From Clostridia bacterium (lineage in GTDB: Bacteria > Bacillota > Peptococcia > DRI-13 > SM3-B62), in the NCBI GenBank assembly GCA_018433675.1, contig JAHDQS010000033.1, positions 86,007 to 150,006 of the forward strand: a stretch of 64,000 nucleotides of DNA, in the 5' to 3' direction. Positions within the stretch are counted from its first letter, which is position 1; each line of letters begins with the position of its first letter. The notes under the pieces were generated by a model. It saw only the letters and a list, made by a program, of their open reading frames with translations. It did no database searches and had not been told where the DNA came from. This document shows, piece by piece, positions 28,181 through 37,880 of this stretch. The position numbers and the translations under genes were made by a program.

Positions 28181-29152
28181 CTACTCCTCCCAACTCTTTT
28201 CTTTGGCTAATTCAAACATCAATTGAATATTATCTAAATCAGCATCCTTCGGAAGGTCACAGCCTGTACTCAAAACAAAATTTTTCTTATCCTTCATGAC
28301 CCCTAATAACTCCCTAATATTCTTTTTCACAACATCCTTTTCACCATAAGCTATCATACTGACAGGATCTAGATTTCCCATCAAAATCATATTTTCAGGA
28401 ATCATCTCCTTCACCTCGGCAAAGTTCACCATTGAATCAAGGCTTAGCCCGTCTACCTTGGTCAAAACCATGTTGTTAATAATACGTGTCGTATTGCCGC
28501 AGATATGCAGAATTACCGGAGCCTTGCATTTGTCTGTGATTCTTTTTACATATACACCGGAAAATTCATCAAATTGGGCCGGAGACAAGAGAGTGGCCGT
28601 AGGCTCAAGGATACACAAGGCATCCGCACCCGCATTTATCAGAGCTTGAGCGTACTCTTCAATCACTATCGTTGTGATTTCCAATAGTTCCTTAAGAAAT
28701 TCGGGTTTTTTTAAGACGTTTTTTATTACCCTACTCGCACCATTCAGCAGTCCCGCCAGCGTATAAGGTCCAACAATATAAGCAATATTTAAACAAGCAA
28801 AGCTCTCATGCATCCTCTTGACGACATCGAGAACCATAGGCATCCTCGCATCCTTAGCAGGGTTTGGTATCTTTAACTTCAGAAGATCCGCTTCCTTCTC
28901 GATCGGATGCTCCAAGACGGTATACGAAGCATCCTCCGGTTTTAAGAGTCTTAATCCCAGGGCTTCCGCTTCTAATGTCAAATCCATCATCGTGAACATG
29001 GCGGCCGGAGAATATCTTTCATACAAGCTCTTTAAGCTTTCTACCTGAGTGGCTGCATCCTCGAGGTTTTCTTTTATTGTTGTGCCTGAAAGTTGTGCAC
29101 CGGGAAAACCCATTAACGGTGCAACAGGCACTGTATTTTGTTTAAATAGCAT
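28181..29152 (-). CDS. UroD-family corrinoid:methyltransferase (MtaA/MtvB-like) 1
   Basis: A 323-residue member of the uroporphyrinogen-decarboxylase-like methyltransferases. The zinc-binding pattern of this clade is present: His and Cys in PVILHICGNTTRI and the later Cys in FVLSTGCDLP. Such enzymes move methyl groups between a corrinoid protein and a thiol, folate or methylated substrate. True UroD is unlikely because the gene sits next to a corrinoid protein rather than heme genes and carries these zinc ligands. A second member lies two genes upstream; one may act on the substrate and the other on the acceptor (inference). Confidence 0.82.
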   Translation of the reverse strand: MLFKQNTVPVAPLMGFPGAQLSGTTIKENLEDAATQVESLKSLYERYSPAAMFTMMDLTLEAEALGLRLLKPEDASYTVLEHPIEKEADLLKLKIPNPAKDARMPMVLDVVKRMHESFACLNIAYIVGPYTLAGLLNGASRVIKNVLKKPEFLKELLEITTIVIEEYAQALINAGADALCILEPTATLLSPAQFDEFSGVYVKRITDKCKAPVILHICGNTTRIINNMVLTKVDGLSLDSMVNFAEVKEMIPENMILMGNLDPVSMIAYGEKDVVKKNIRELLGVMKDKKNFVLSTGCDLPKDADLDNIQLMFELAKEKSWEE

Positions 29153-29193
29153 CTTTATTTCACCCTATCCCTTAATTTGTAGCTAACCATAGC

Positions 29194-29817
29194 CTAAAGC
29201 AAGGTTTTTACCAATTTAAAGGCTTTGAACGCATCCTCCGCATAGCCGTCAGCACCGATTTCCTCGGCCCATCTTTCGCTTATGGGAGCCCCGCCAACAA
29301 TGACCCTATACTTATGACGTATTTTCTTCTCAACCAAAGCATCGATTACTTTTTTTTGCTGCCCCATCGTTGTCGTCATTAATGATGACATTCCTATCAC
29401 ACGTGCATTTTTTTCCTCTGCCTTGTTGATAAAATCGTCGGCACTGACACTGGCCCCAAGATCGATAACATTGTAACCATTGGCTTTTAAAACGATACCC
29501 ACAATGTTTTTACCGATTTCATGCACATCTCCCAAAACAGAACCAAGCACTACCGTGACCTGTTCCTGTCTTTTATCAGCCCTCAAATGAGGTTCCACCA
29601 CGTCCATAACCGCCATTAATGCATCGGACATGATAAGCAATTCCGGCAAGAATATTTCGCCATCCTCAAATTTGTCGCCCATTTCCCGCATCGTTTCTGT
29701 CAACACATCAATAATCCGAGACGGGTCATGATCCGGCACAATACTCTCAGCTAACGCTGCGGCCTCCTCCTCTTCCCCTTCAATCACCAGCTGAACTAAC
29801 CTATCCATCTCATTCAT
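29194..29817 (-). CDS. methyltransferase cognate corrinoid protein
   Basis: A 207-residue two-domain corrinoid protein. Residues about 1-85 form the helical cap (LVIEGEEEEAAALAESIV...), and about 86-207 the B12-binding Rossmann domain. The base-off motif DVHEIGKN contains the Asp-x-His-x-x-Gly that binds cobalt through His. SSLMTTT and VGGAPIS complete the family pattern. The start is ATG 29817 after GGGAGG; a GTG at 29835 touches the upstream stop but lacks a ribosome binding site. It lies between two UroD-type methyltransferases, which it should link by carrying the methyl group. Confidence 0.92.
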   Translation of the reverse strand: MNEMDRLVQLVIEGEEEEAAALAESIVPDHDPSRIIDVLTETMREMGDKFEDGEIFLPELLIMSDALMAVMDVVEPHLRADKRQEQVTVVLGSVLGDVHEIGKNIVGIVLKANGYNVIDLGASVSADDFINKAEEKNARVIGMSSLMTTTMGQQKKVIDALVEKKIRHKYRVIVGGAPISERWAEEIGADGYAEDAFKAFKLVKTLL

Positions 29818-29834
29818 TCTACCGCATCCTCCCA

Positions 29835-30863
29835 CTAGTACTTGTGTTCTATGGCTGCTTCAACCATCGCTCTGACATTATTTTTCGGTGTATCGGGAGA
29901 CATCAAACAGCCGGAACTTAGTATGAACCTACCATTTTGACCGGCATCCTCAATGCATTTAATACTATCTTCTTTTATTTCCCTCATATTTTTTGAAACC
30001 AAATGTTCCGGTGATACATTCCCCATTAGACAAACACTATCCCCAACAACTTCTCTCGCTGAGGATAAATCAACCTTTTCCTCAATACTTAAAGCATCAA
30101 CGCCCAGTGAAGCAAAGGAATCCAACCTGTCCTGCGTGTTTCCGCAGACATGTAAAATTGATTTGGCACCGGCATTGTTTATATAATTTACAAGCTTATG
30201 GGTGTAAGGATACGCAAAGGTTTCCCACTGCCCGCGTGAAATAACATCACCCGAGGATATCGGATCGGATACAAATACTATATCCGCTCCCGCCTTGATC
30301 ATAGACTCTGCATAAATTATCTGGCAAATGGTTGTCATTTCTAATAACTGGTATAGTTGCTCCGGCTTTTTTAACATGTCTTTTAGTACCTTGCCCGTTC
30401 CCTTTAACATGGCAGCACAACGTAAGGGGGCTTGTACATAACACATCACCGGTACATCCTGTCCGCCTAAGGATTTTAGTTGCCTAATTATTTCCAGTAT
30501 CATTGGGAGCCTGCCATCCTTATAAGGGTCGATAACTCGTAACCCTTTTACATCCTCCTGACTCTTTACGGCATACTCATTAACGATCAATGACCACTCA
30601 CTCTTTACCTCCAGCCTTGTTCCCAAAGCTTCTGCTTCCGCATGTACACCGCTTAAATCATTTAACGAATCATAACCATATTCCCTTAAGCAACTGTACT
30701 GGGAAAAAACATATTTCTCAGCATTTTGTATAATATCGTCCAGATTATAGCCCAACTGTTTGGCTACCCAATCCCGGTTTTGCAATATCACGGGGACACG
30801 GTCAGGGAGCCTTCCCTCTAAAACCGCCATCACTCTTTCGTAAGAAGTCATTCCTTCAACCAT
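29835..30863 (-). CDS. UroD-family corrinoid:methyltransferase (MtaA/MtvB-like) 2
   Basis: A 342-residue paralogue of the methyltransferase at 28181-29152. The N-terminus MTSYERVMAVLEGRLPDRVPV is typical of UroD-like methyltransferases. Zinc ligands occur in SILHVCGNTQDRL and FILSSGCLMSPDTP. It lies directly before the corrinoid protein gene. In acetogens and Desulfitobacterium, UroD-type proteins can serve as the substrate-specific methyltransferase of O-demethylases, so this pair plus the corrinoid protein may be a complete demethylase that passes methyl to THF. Substrate not known. Confidence 0.82.
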   Translation of the reverse strand: MVEGMTSYERVMAVLEGRLPDRVPVILQNRDWVAKQLGYNLDDIIQNAEKYVFSQYSCLREYGYDSLNDLSGVHAEAEALGTRLEVKSEWSLIVNEYAVKSQEDVKGLRVIDPYKDGRLPMILEIIRQLKSLGGQDVPVMCYVQAPLRCAAMLKGTGKVLKDMLKKPEQLYQLLEMTTICQIIYAESMIKAGADIVFVSDPISSGDVISRGQWETFAYPYTHKLVNYINNAGAKSILHVCGNTQDRLDSFASLGVDALSIEEKVDLSSAREVVGDSVCLMGNVSPEHLVSKNMREIKEDSIKCIEDAGQNGRFILSSGCLMSPDTPKNNVRAMVEAAIEHKY

Positions 30864-30918
30864 ATCGTATCTATTCCTTTCTGTCTGATGGTCTCTGAGA
30901 ACGAGCAGGTGTTTATCT

Positions 30919-32319
30919 TTACAACAGGGAAATTATTTCTTTTATACTTTTTTTACGGTCAAAGTATAGTATTTCATCAGCAAAGCTTTTTGCCTTTTGA
31001 ATACCAACAACCGGCACCGAAAGATACCTGTATTTTTGAATAAGTTCTTCCCTTGTAAAGGGTCTATAGGGCGAACCTTTGATCCATTGAACCGATTTCT
31101 CCAAAACCTTCCCACCCGTCGTAATCTCTGACTTTCCAAATATTTTTTCTTCCTTGTTGAAAATTTCTTGTAACCCGTCATCGGGGAATACCTCTATCTT
31201 GGAAGCAATTGCCTGGTACTCATTCATATTCAGATACTTGTCGAAATCCAGATACCAATCGGGACCGGGCTTATGAGTCAAAAGCTGCATTGCTGCCAGG
31301 TACTTCACACTCGAAGCCGTATCAACCGAAGTACGAGGAGGATAGTAAATGAAATTCTTGGCAAATTCGGTGGGTGCATAAAGTTTTATACTATCTATTT
31401 CCTCCAACTGCAGGCCGTTTTCTTCAATTAAATCAGTTGTAGCCTGAATACAGGTTTGGTTGAAATAGCAACTGGGAATGGACTTATAAAAGATTTTTTC
31501 TATGGCGTATTCTTTACCCCATCCTTCAAATAGCAACTCCGGATGATAATGATCGGAACCGGCAATTTTATAATACTTAGCCTGGTCTTCAAGCAATAAA
31601 TGTGTGCCTTTAAAATCTGTTTCCGCAAAGAGGCAGGCCATCACTGCCGCAAAATTGGAATGACCCGGCATATCACGATGCCATGAAGCCGGTCTTTCTC
31701 TGAAGCCCCACATGAGTTTGGTTACAGGTAATGGTGCCAGTGTTCCGGCAATTCCCAGCACATTTATCGCTTTATCTTCATCATAATGTAGCATTTTAGC
31801 ACATGCCACTGCCGCCGCCAGCGTGTAATGCGTTGAAAAGCTATATACTTCCTCCCTGCGAGGTTCGATAGAATATGCATATCTGGCCGCCGTTTCAAAT
31901 CCCAAAATAACCGCTGTAAAAACATCTTCCAGACTGGAACCCATTTTCTCGCCCAAGGCTAAAACCGCTGGGATAACAGCTTCACCCGGATGAGAAATGA
32001 TGTACGATGTTGCCATATAGTTATCACTTAAATCCGGACCCATACAGCATTGTCCGGTTATATATGCCGCCAGAGGAGCAGGCAATTTTGTGCCAACTCC
32101 AATAACGGTGGCTTCCTTGACTCCCCCAAAACCACCTATCACTTCCAGTGCAGTTTTGCCTATCGGGGATTGTGTCCCGGCTATCATACAACCTACGGCA
32201 TCCAGGATAGCTATCTTCGTTTCCTCGATAGTCTTCTTTGAAAAATCATCAATATTAGTGTCCAATACCTGTTTTACGAATTTTTTTGTCACGTTATCCA
32301 TTGATATAAACCCCCTCAT
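30919..32319 (-). CDS. MmgE/PrpD family protein 1
   Basis: A 466-residue MmgE/PrpD protein. The all-helical first domain contains IAILDAVGCMIAGTQSPIGK and the signature SHPGEAVIPAVLALGE; the small alpha/beta domain begins near residue 270. Family members are 2-methylcitrate dehydratase, cis-aconitate decarboxylase and iminodisuccinate epimerase, so the general chemistry is dehydration, decarboxylation or epimerisation of polycarboxylates. Its ATG overlaps the stop of the second MmgE/PrpD gene by 4 bp; an alternative ATG at 32301 follows GAGGGGG. A tandem pair suggests a heteromer or two successive steps. Confidence 0.85.
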   Translation of the reverse strand: MRGFISMDNVTKKFVKQVLDTNIDDFSKKTIEETKIAILDAVGCMIAGTQSPIGKTALEVIGGFGGVKEATVIGVGTKLPAPLAAYITGQCCMGPDLSDNYMATSYIISHPGEAVIPAVLALGEKMGSSLEDVFTAVILGFETAARYAYSIEPRREEVYSFSTHYTLAAAVACAKMLHYDEDKAINVLGIAGTLAPLPVTKLMWGFRERPASWHRDMPGHSNFAAVMACLFAETDFKGTHLLLEDQAKYYKIAGSDHYHPELLFEGWGKEYAIEKIFYKSIPSCYFNQTCIQATTDLIEENGLQLEEIDSIKLYAPTEFAKNFIYYPPRTSVDTASSVKYLAAMQLLTHKPGPDWYLDFDKYLNMNEYQAIASKIEVFPDDGLQEIFNKEEKIFGKSEITTGGKVLEKSVQWIKGSPYRPFTREELIQKYRYLSVPVVGIQKAKSFADEILYFDRKKSIKEIISLL

Positions 32320-33695
32320 TTTATCTCCAAGTTTTTAATAAGTCCGTTTATCGACCTGTAATCCTCTAATTCCATAAAACTTTTCACCAACCGACTCTCC
32401 CGGTCGGTCTTGATGTCGGGCAGCATATTGAAAAATTTTTCCTGAAATTCTTTTTCTGTTAACGGTTTATCCGGATGACCCTTTGCGCAGTACTCCTGTT
32501 TTTCATACACGCTGCCATTTTTCATGTAAATCTTAACTTTAGGACTTAATATGCTTTTTTCCGTCCTAAGCTTTTCAATTTCCGCATCCGCTATAAGCCT
32601 TATCTTTTGAGCTGTTTCCAGAATAGCATCGTTGTTCAAATACTCTTCCTTGTACCAGAGGGAAGAGGGCGGAACTCTTTTTAACACCATAGCGGCAGCA
32701 TAGGGCAAACTAAATTGTGCATCGATCATGGAGTACGGCTTGTATACCGAAAAGAACTTTTTCAAAGAAGGTGTTAAATAGACTTCAATCTTCTCGACAT
32801 CTTCATTCCTTATCGCATTTTCTCGCAATAATAATTCAAGGGAATCCAGAGAGGACTGCATAAATCTGCAGGTTGGATACGGTTTGAAACTCATCTTATT
32901 TATTGCAAAGTTTTCGCCCAGACCTTTAATGATTTCTTCTTCATTGTAATCTTCGGAACCACATAATAAATAGTACCCCGTCTCTTTGTCCAACGCCTTC
33001 TGCGTACTATGAAAGCCTTTCTTTGCCATACAAGCACTCATTACCCCGGTTGATACGGCAAAACCAACACCGTCTTTTATCCAGGATATAGGTCTTTCCG
33101 TTAAGCTCCACATCATATTTGTATTGGGCACCGGGGAACAGGAAACAGCCGTACCAAAAGCGTTTATCATCTCCTCATCATTTAAACCCAGTAAAATAGC
33201 CGTAGCCGTTACCGCCCCTATGATTTGTGTATTGGCAAAGCCCCAGAACTCATCCCGTCTGGGTTCAATGGCTTTGGCAACCCTTACAGCAGCTTCATAC
33301 CCAAGTATCACAGCCCTGATCACATCTCGTCCGGAAGATGATTCCTGCTCAGCTACAGTCAACGCTGCCGCGACAACAGCCGGGCCGGGATGGGACACAG
33401 CCAATGAATTTATCTCATAGGTATCATCGCAATCCAACACCTGTGCAAGACTGGCATTTACTAAACTAGCTTCCATCAACGAGGTTTTTTTGCCGGTACC
33501 CCATACCGAACAACACCCGTTGTCGGATTCATGGGCCAGTGAAACAAATATCGAACCTACGCCCGTGGAAAGAGCTCCTAACGCATTGCCAACATTATCC
33601 ATGATGGCTAACTTCGCCGTTTTTATGTTTGAATCCGAAAAATCTTCGTATTTTATGTTATTTATCTTCTCAATGAACGTCCTCGTAACACTCAA
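32316..33695 (-). CDS. MmgE/PrpD family protein 2
   Basis: A 459-residue paralogue of the preceding gene, about equal in length and layout (AIMDNVGNALGALSTG near the N-terminus, AVSHPGPAVVAAALTVAEQE, and a shared ERPISWIKDG segment corresponding to ERPASWHRDM in the partner). The start is a TTG at 33695, supported by GGAGG 8 bases upstream; the nearby ATG opens a frame that soon stops. It is translationally coupled to its partner downstream. The substrate is unknown. Confidence 0.85.
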   Translation of the reverse strand: MSVTRTFIEKINNIKYEDFSDSNIKTAKLAIMDNVGNALGALSTGVGSIFVSLAHESDNGCCSVWGTGKKTSLMEASLVNASLAQVLDCDDTYEINSLAVSHPGPAVVAAALTVAEQESSSGRDVIRAVILGYEAAVRVAKAIEPRRDEFWGFANTQIIGAVTATAILLGLNDEEMINAFGTAVSCSPVPNTNMMWSLTERPISWIKDGVGFAVSTGVMSACMAKKGFHSTQKALDKETGYYLLCGSEDYNEEEIIKGLGENFAINKMSFKPYPTCRFMQSSLDSLELLLRENAIRNEDVEKIEVYLTPSLKKFFSVYKPYSMIDAQFSLPYAAAMVLKRVPPSSLWYKEEYLNNDAILETAQKIRLIADAEIEKLRTEKSILSPKVKIYMKNGSVYEKQEYCAKGHPDKPLTEKEFQEKFFNMLPDIKTDRESRLVKSFMELEDYRSINGLIKNLEIK

Positions 33696-33727
33696 TCATT
33701 ACTCCTCCCATCTTGAAAATTTCCAAG

Positions 33728-34117
33728 TTACATCTCTGGGGCTAATACAAACAAAACCTCCAGCTTTTTATCAGAGAAATTTAGCCAATAGTGGTTGGAG
33801 CCTGCAGGAAGATAACCGCTTTCGCTTTCAGATATTCTGTAAAATTGCTCGTCTTCGACAGATAATACCCCTTCTCCTTTTAACACATAATAGAATTCAT
33901 CACCCTCATGGGGTGGTGTCCTCTCACCTCGGGAATTTGCCGGTATCGTGAAAATCCCGCAATGCATACGGTCGGTACTGACAAAATACTCCACCAATAT
34001 CTTGTTAACGTCGCCATGAACTACCGATATACTGTCACTTCTTTTTATCACTCTCGTCTTTTTTTCATCAGGCTTGTCCGGATGCTTACCATAAAACCTT
34101 TTTATTAATTCATCCAT
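33728..34117 (-). CDS. cupin-domain protein
   Basis: A 129-residue single cupin. Motif 1 is approximated by PPHEGDEFYYVLKGEGVLSV (His and Glu ligands) and motif 2 by GYLPAGSNHYWLNFS (His). It could be a small isomerase or lyase, or a binding protein, in the pathway. It begins after a strong hairpin that separates it from the symporter gene, so its expression may be set by read-through or by its own promoter. The ribosome binding site GAGGAG precedes the ATG. Confidence 0.8.
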   Translation of the reverse strand: MDELIKRFYGKHPDKPDEKKTRVIKRSDSISVVHGDVNKILVEYFVSTDRMHCGIFTIPANSRGERTPPHEGDEFYYVLKGEGVLSVEDEQFYRISESESGYLPAGSNHYWLNFSDKKLEVLFVLAPEM

Positions 34118-34155
34118 TTGCTATCGCTCCTCAATGAATTGGTAAGTAAAAATAC

Positions 34156-34208
34156 CGTAAGGTATGGGGCTATTACATTTTTAAAATGAATAGCCCCATA
34201 CCCTTACG
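34156..34208 (-). terminator. long hairpin between symporter and cupin genes
   Basis: CGTAAGGTATGGGGCTATT (34156-34174) pairs with the complementary arm at 34189-34208, nearly perfectly (one bulge), around a short AT loop. On the minus strand the stem is followed by TATTTTTA. It is probably a terminator or attenuator after the symporter gene. Confidence 0.8.
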
Positions 34209-34216
34209 ATAATGTA

Positions 34217-35701
34217 CTAAGATTCTTTTCTTTCAATATAAAATGGCGCTATTCTCGATTCCTCCGACTTTTGGGTAAGCAGACTCCCTCCTATAAATAG
34301 GATCAAGCTTAACGCAAAGCCCACATACAAGGATTCCGGATAACCGGGCCAGGGAACCTGAATGCCCATTCTATGCAAGAAGAAATCGATCAGAACAAAA
34401 GCAACACCGCCGATAATGCTGATGTTGGCCCCAAATGCCGTGGCCCTTTTCCACCAGAAGGCTCCTACCAGCGGTACCAACATACCACATACCAAAATAT
34501 CCGAACCTAAGAAAAGGGCATCAAGTATGGAGGTGAAAGCGAAACAAATAATAAGAACTAAAATACAGAAGATAAATGTCCCGATCCTTGAAATTCTGAC
34601 CATCTTATCCGCATCAACATCACTTTCTTTTGCAAAATGTCCAAAATAGATATCTCTGACCACCGTCATGCTGGCCGAGTTAATGAATGTATCGGCCGAA
34701 GACATGATAGAGGCCATGATTGTTACAAACAAAAATACGCCAAACCCACCTAGGGCATTAGCAGCCGCCCAGAAGACCAATGTTTCAGCATCCGGTGCCT
34801 GTACGGACATTTTTTCAATAACACTAGGCAACCAAACTGCTGCTCCGATCCCGGCTAAAATCGGCATCAAATAAAGGGGAATGTTTATGCCTAAAGCCCA
34901 AAGACCGCCTTTGACTGCCTCATCTTCATCCTTGGCTGACGCAAACCTTTGGAATATTTCCTGCGAAGCAACCCAACCAAGGCTGAAGGCAATAATGAGC
35001 GGCAAGAACGTCGTAAAATCATGGAACAAGCTCAAATACCCGGGGTTATTTGGTATCATAGCTTCCCGTATGCCTGCAAAGCCTCCTGCTCTGGTCATGG
35101 AGATTATTGCGAATATTACCATACCGACTGCAATCAATATCGTTTGAATAGCATCGCTGATTATAACCGACATGTAACCTCCCATGACGACATAAGCAAT
35201 GGTAATAGCTGCGGAACTCAAGAGTGCAATACTCCAGGACATCCCCGTCAAAACGCTGACAGCCTTAGCCAGGCCCACAAACGTGGCCACCGAAAGAGCA
35301 AGCAGATAAGCCAGTACACAAATATACATTAAAACAGATGAAGTATTACCATATCTGAGCTTAAATACTTCTGCCAAGGTGTAAACGTTTTCAGCCTCGG
35401 AAAGCCTTCTCATTTTCCGGGCAAATAACAGTGTTATTAAAAGTATGGCTATCCAGGTAGGACCGGCTATGACCCATACGCTGTTAATTCCTCCCTGAAA
35501 GGCCTTGCCCGTGGAAACAACGGCTCCCGTCGGGCCAAACCAGGAAGCAGTGAAGGTAAGGGCTATCAAGGTTGCCGTAACTTTCCTTCCTCCCAGAAAA
35601 TATGTGAGACCGGAATCCTGCTTTTTCGAATAATAATACCCTATTGCCAACATAATTACTGCATAGACGATAAATGCAACAATAAAAATACTACTAGACA
35701 T
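34217..35701 (-). CDS. sodium:solute symporter (SSS family)
   Basis: A 494-residue membrane protein with about 13 hydrophobic helices. SSS features include FFLGGRKVTATLIALTFTAS-like unwinding region near the N-terminus (GGRKV, then TASWFGPTGAV) and FVTIMASIMSSADTFINSAS, a sodium-site region. It should import a carboxylate, amino acid or related substrate with sodium. The start is ATG 35701, with AAGGAG 8 bases upstream. It directly follows the long urocanase gene, making it the best candidate importer for the imidazole or other substrate of the island. Confidence 0.87.
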   Translation of the reverse strand: MSSSIFIVAFIVYAVIMLAIGYYYSKKQDSGLTYFLGGRKVTATLIALTFTASWFGPTGAVVSTGKAFQGGINSVWVIAGPTWIAILLITLLFARKMRRLSEAENVYTLAEVFKLRYGNTSSVLMYICVLAYLLALSVATFVGLAKAVSVLTGMSWSIALLSSAAITIAYVVMGGYMSVIISDAIQTILIAVGMVIFAIISMTRAGGFAGIREAMIPNNPGYLSLFHDFTTFLPLIIAFSLGWVASQEIFQRFASAKDEDEAVKGGLWALGINIPLYLMPILAGIGAAVWLPSVIEKMSVQAPDAETLVFWAAANALGGFGVFLFVTIMASIMSSADTFINSASMTVVRDIYFGHFAKESDVDADKMVRISRIGTFIFCILVLIICFAFTSILDALFLGSDILVCGMLVPLVGAFWWKRATAFGANISIIGGVAFVLIDFFLHRMGIQVPWPGYPESLYVGFALSLILFIGGSLLTQKSEESRIAPFYIERKES

Positions 35702-35825
35702 AATCTTCACTCCTTTTATTAATAAGTTACCGGAGTATACTTTCTGTCAATCTATAGAACAATCAATCTACCACCCCCTATCCAAACAGTTTTATGACAA
35801 AACTCAAAGCCCCTTATCCAACGCC

Positions 35826-37853
35826 TTATCTTTCCAAAGTCTCCCTCACAAGTTTATCAACCATCTCTTCATCCACTATAAACGGAAGAGTTATATGCCC
35901 CGCTCCCTGAGATTCCTTATTCCATTCAATACCCGTTTCAATGGAATGCTCGTTTCTCGCCCAGGAACGCCTGGCCACTCCGCCCATTACATCCCACAGC
36001 AGCGCCGACTTGATAGTGTTATCCACCCTCTCGCTGCCATCCAGTACAAGCCCGAAGCCCCCGTTAATGGCTTTACCAATACCGACACCACCACCGTTAT
36101 GAAGGACCGCCATACTCATTCCCCGAGCGGCATTTCCGGCAAAACACTGTATAGCCATATCTGCCATAACATTGCTGCCATCCTTGATATTGGCTGTTTC
36201 CCTGAAGGGTGAATCCGTACCGCTCACATCATGGTGATCCCTACCCATCATAACCGGACCTATTTCTCCCTTTTTGACCATTTCATTAAACTTGAGGGCA
36301 ATTTTGATCCGTCCCTGTGCATCTTGGTAAAGTATTCTGGCTTGTGTTCCCACAACAAGGTTATTCTTTTCGGCATCCCTGACCCAGATATAGTTGTCAC
36401 GATCCTGCCCGCGCCTGTCGGGATCTATGCATTCCATGGCGGCACGGTCGGTCTTGACCAAATCCTCGTGTTTGCCGCTTAAGCATACCCACCTGAAAGG
36501 TCCATAACCATAGTCAAACAGTTCCGGTCCCATAATATCTTCTACATAAGACGGAAAGATAAAACCGTCTTTGGTATCAACGCCGTTTTTGGCGATTTCC
36601 TTGACTCCCGCATCATATATGGCTTTCATAAAGGAGTTCCCATAGTCAAAGAAGTATGTCCCTCTTTCTGTCAAGGCTTTAACCAGCTCATAGTGTCTTT
36701 TTAGACTGATATCTACCAGCTTTTTAAATTTAGCCCGCTCCTCGGTAAGCATCCTTGTTCTTTCTTCAAAGCTAAGTCCTTGCGGACAGTAGCCTCCGTC
36801 GTAGGGAGCATGGCAAGAGGTCTGATCAGACAGCAAGTCGACTTTGATGTTGTTTTTTACGATGTATTCCAATAAATCAACTATATTTCCGTGGTAGGCA
36901 ATAGAGATTTTTTCTTTCTTTTGCATATATTCATTGGCTGTTTTAAACACTTCTTGCAGGTCATCAGAGGACTTTGAGACCCACCCCTGTTTGAGCCTCG
37001 TCTCGATTCGCGAAGCATCCACCTCGGCAATGACTCCTACCCCGTTGGCTATTTCCACAGATTTCGCCTGTGCGCCGCTCATACCGCCCAAACCTGAAGA
37101 AACGAAAAGATGTCCCCGGAAATCCCCTTCCTGGGGAACACCAAGCTTCATACGAGCTGCATTTAAGATGGTGTTAAAGGTCCCATGCACAATTCCCTGG
37201 GGTCCAATATACATCCAACCTCCCGCGGTCATTTGCCCGTAACTCGCCACACCCATTTGTGCGGCTGTCTCCCAGTCCTCCTGATTGTCAAACATGCCAA
37301 CCATTAATCCGTTTGTGATGACAACGCGAGGAGCCTCGGGCTTCGAAGGGAACAAGCCTACGGGGTGTCCTGACTGCATCACTAAGGTCTGGTGATCTGT
37401 CATGATTTCCAGGTATTTTTTAATCAAGCGGTACTGCATCCAGTTTTGACATACGCTCCCCGTCTCCCCATAGGTAACCAGTTCATAAGGATACAGCGCG
37501 ACTTCAAAATCAAGGTTATTCTCGATCATCACTTGAAAGGCTTTGGCCTCAATGCAATTCCCCTTGTATTCCTCTATGGGCTTGCCGTAAATCCTGCCTT
37601 CCGGACGGTAACGATACGCATATATTCTGCCTCTTGTTCTTAATTCGTTCATGAATTCAGGAAGCAATTTTTCATGAAGCTTTTCAGGCACATAACGCAG
37701 TGCGTTTTTCAAGGCCAGCTTTGTCTGAGCCGGTGAGAGTTTAAAACCCCTGTCGGGTGCCCTCCTGATACCCTCAACGAACGCAGGCATCTCCGGTAGT
37801 TCTTCATCCAGCTTAATGGTCATAGCGTTATAAATTTCCTCGTTACTATTCAT
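35826..37853 (-). CDS. hutU: urocanate hydratase, long eukaryote-type (UROC1-like) clade
   Basis: Adds water to urocanate to give imidazolonepropionate, using NAD as electrophile. The 675-residue protein matches the long urocanase clade that includes human UROC1 rather than the roughly 557-residue bacterial type. Shared marks: N-terminal LSPAQTKLALKNALRYVP, YGQMTAGGWMYIGPQGIVHG (NAD region), TSGLGGMSGAQAKS, VGTQARILYQD, RDHHDVSGTDSPFRET and LHNGGGVGIG. The long clade lacks the Cys found in bacterial ARICW, and so does this protein. The start is ATG 37853, after AAGGAG. It heads the minus-strand run toward fchA, and faces a second urocanase across a 185-bp gap. Confidence 0.93.
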   Translation of the reverse strand: MNSNEEIYNAMTIKLDEELPEMPAFVEGIRRAPDRGFKLSPAQTKLALKNALRYVPEKLHEKLLPEFMNELRTRGRIYAYRYRPEGRIYGKPIEEYKGNCIEAKAFQVMIENNLDFEVALYPYELVTYGETGSVCQNWMQYRLIKKYLEIMTDHQTLVMQSGHPVGLFPSKPEAPRVVITNGLMVGMFDNQEDWETAAQMGVASYGQMTAGGWMYIGPQGIVHGTFNTILNAARMKLGVPQEGDFRGHLFVSSGLGGMSGAQAKSVEIANGVGVIAEVDASRIETRLKQGWVSKSSDDLQEVFKTANEYMQKKEKISIAYHGNIVDLLEYIVKNNIKVDLLSDQTSCHAPYDGGYCPQGLSFEERTRMLTEERAKFKKLVDISLKRHYELVKALTERGTYFFDYGNSFMKAIYDAGVKEIAKNGVDTKDGFIFPSYVEDIMGPELFDYGYGPFRWVCLSGKHEDLVKTDRAAMECIDPDRRGQDRDNYIWVRDAEKNNLVVGTQARILYQDAQGRIKIALKFNEMVKKGEIGPVMMGRDHHDVSGTDSPFRETANIKDGSNVMADMAIQCFAGNAARGMSMAVLHNGGGVGIGKAINGGFGLVLDGSERVDNTIKSALLWDVMGGVARRSWARNEHSIETGIEWNKESQGAGHITLPFIVDEEMVDKLVRETLER

Positions 37854-37880
37854 ATAAATCAGACTCCTTTGTATTATCAC

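Noticed and set aside
35380..35393. Perfect-looking cre site within the symporter gene
   Set aside because: It encodes the conserved AENVYTL stretch, so codon use alone can explain it; mentioned only as support for the upstream site.
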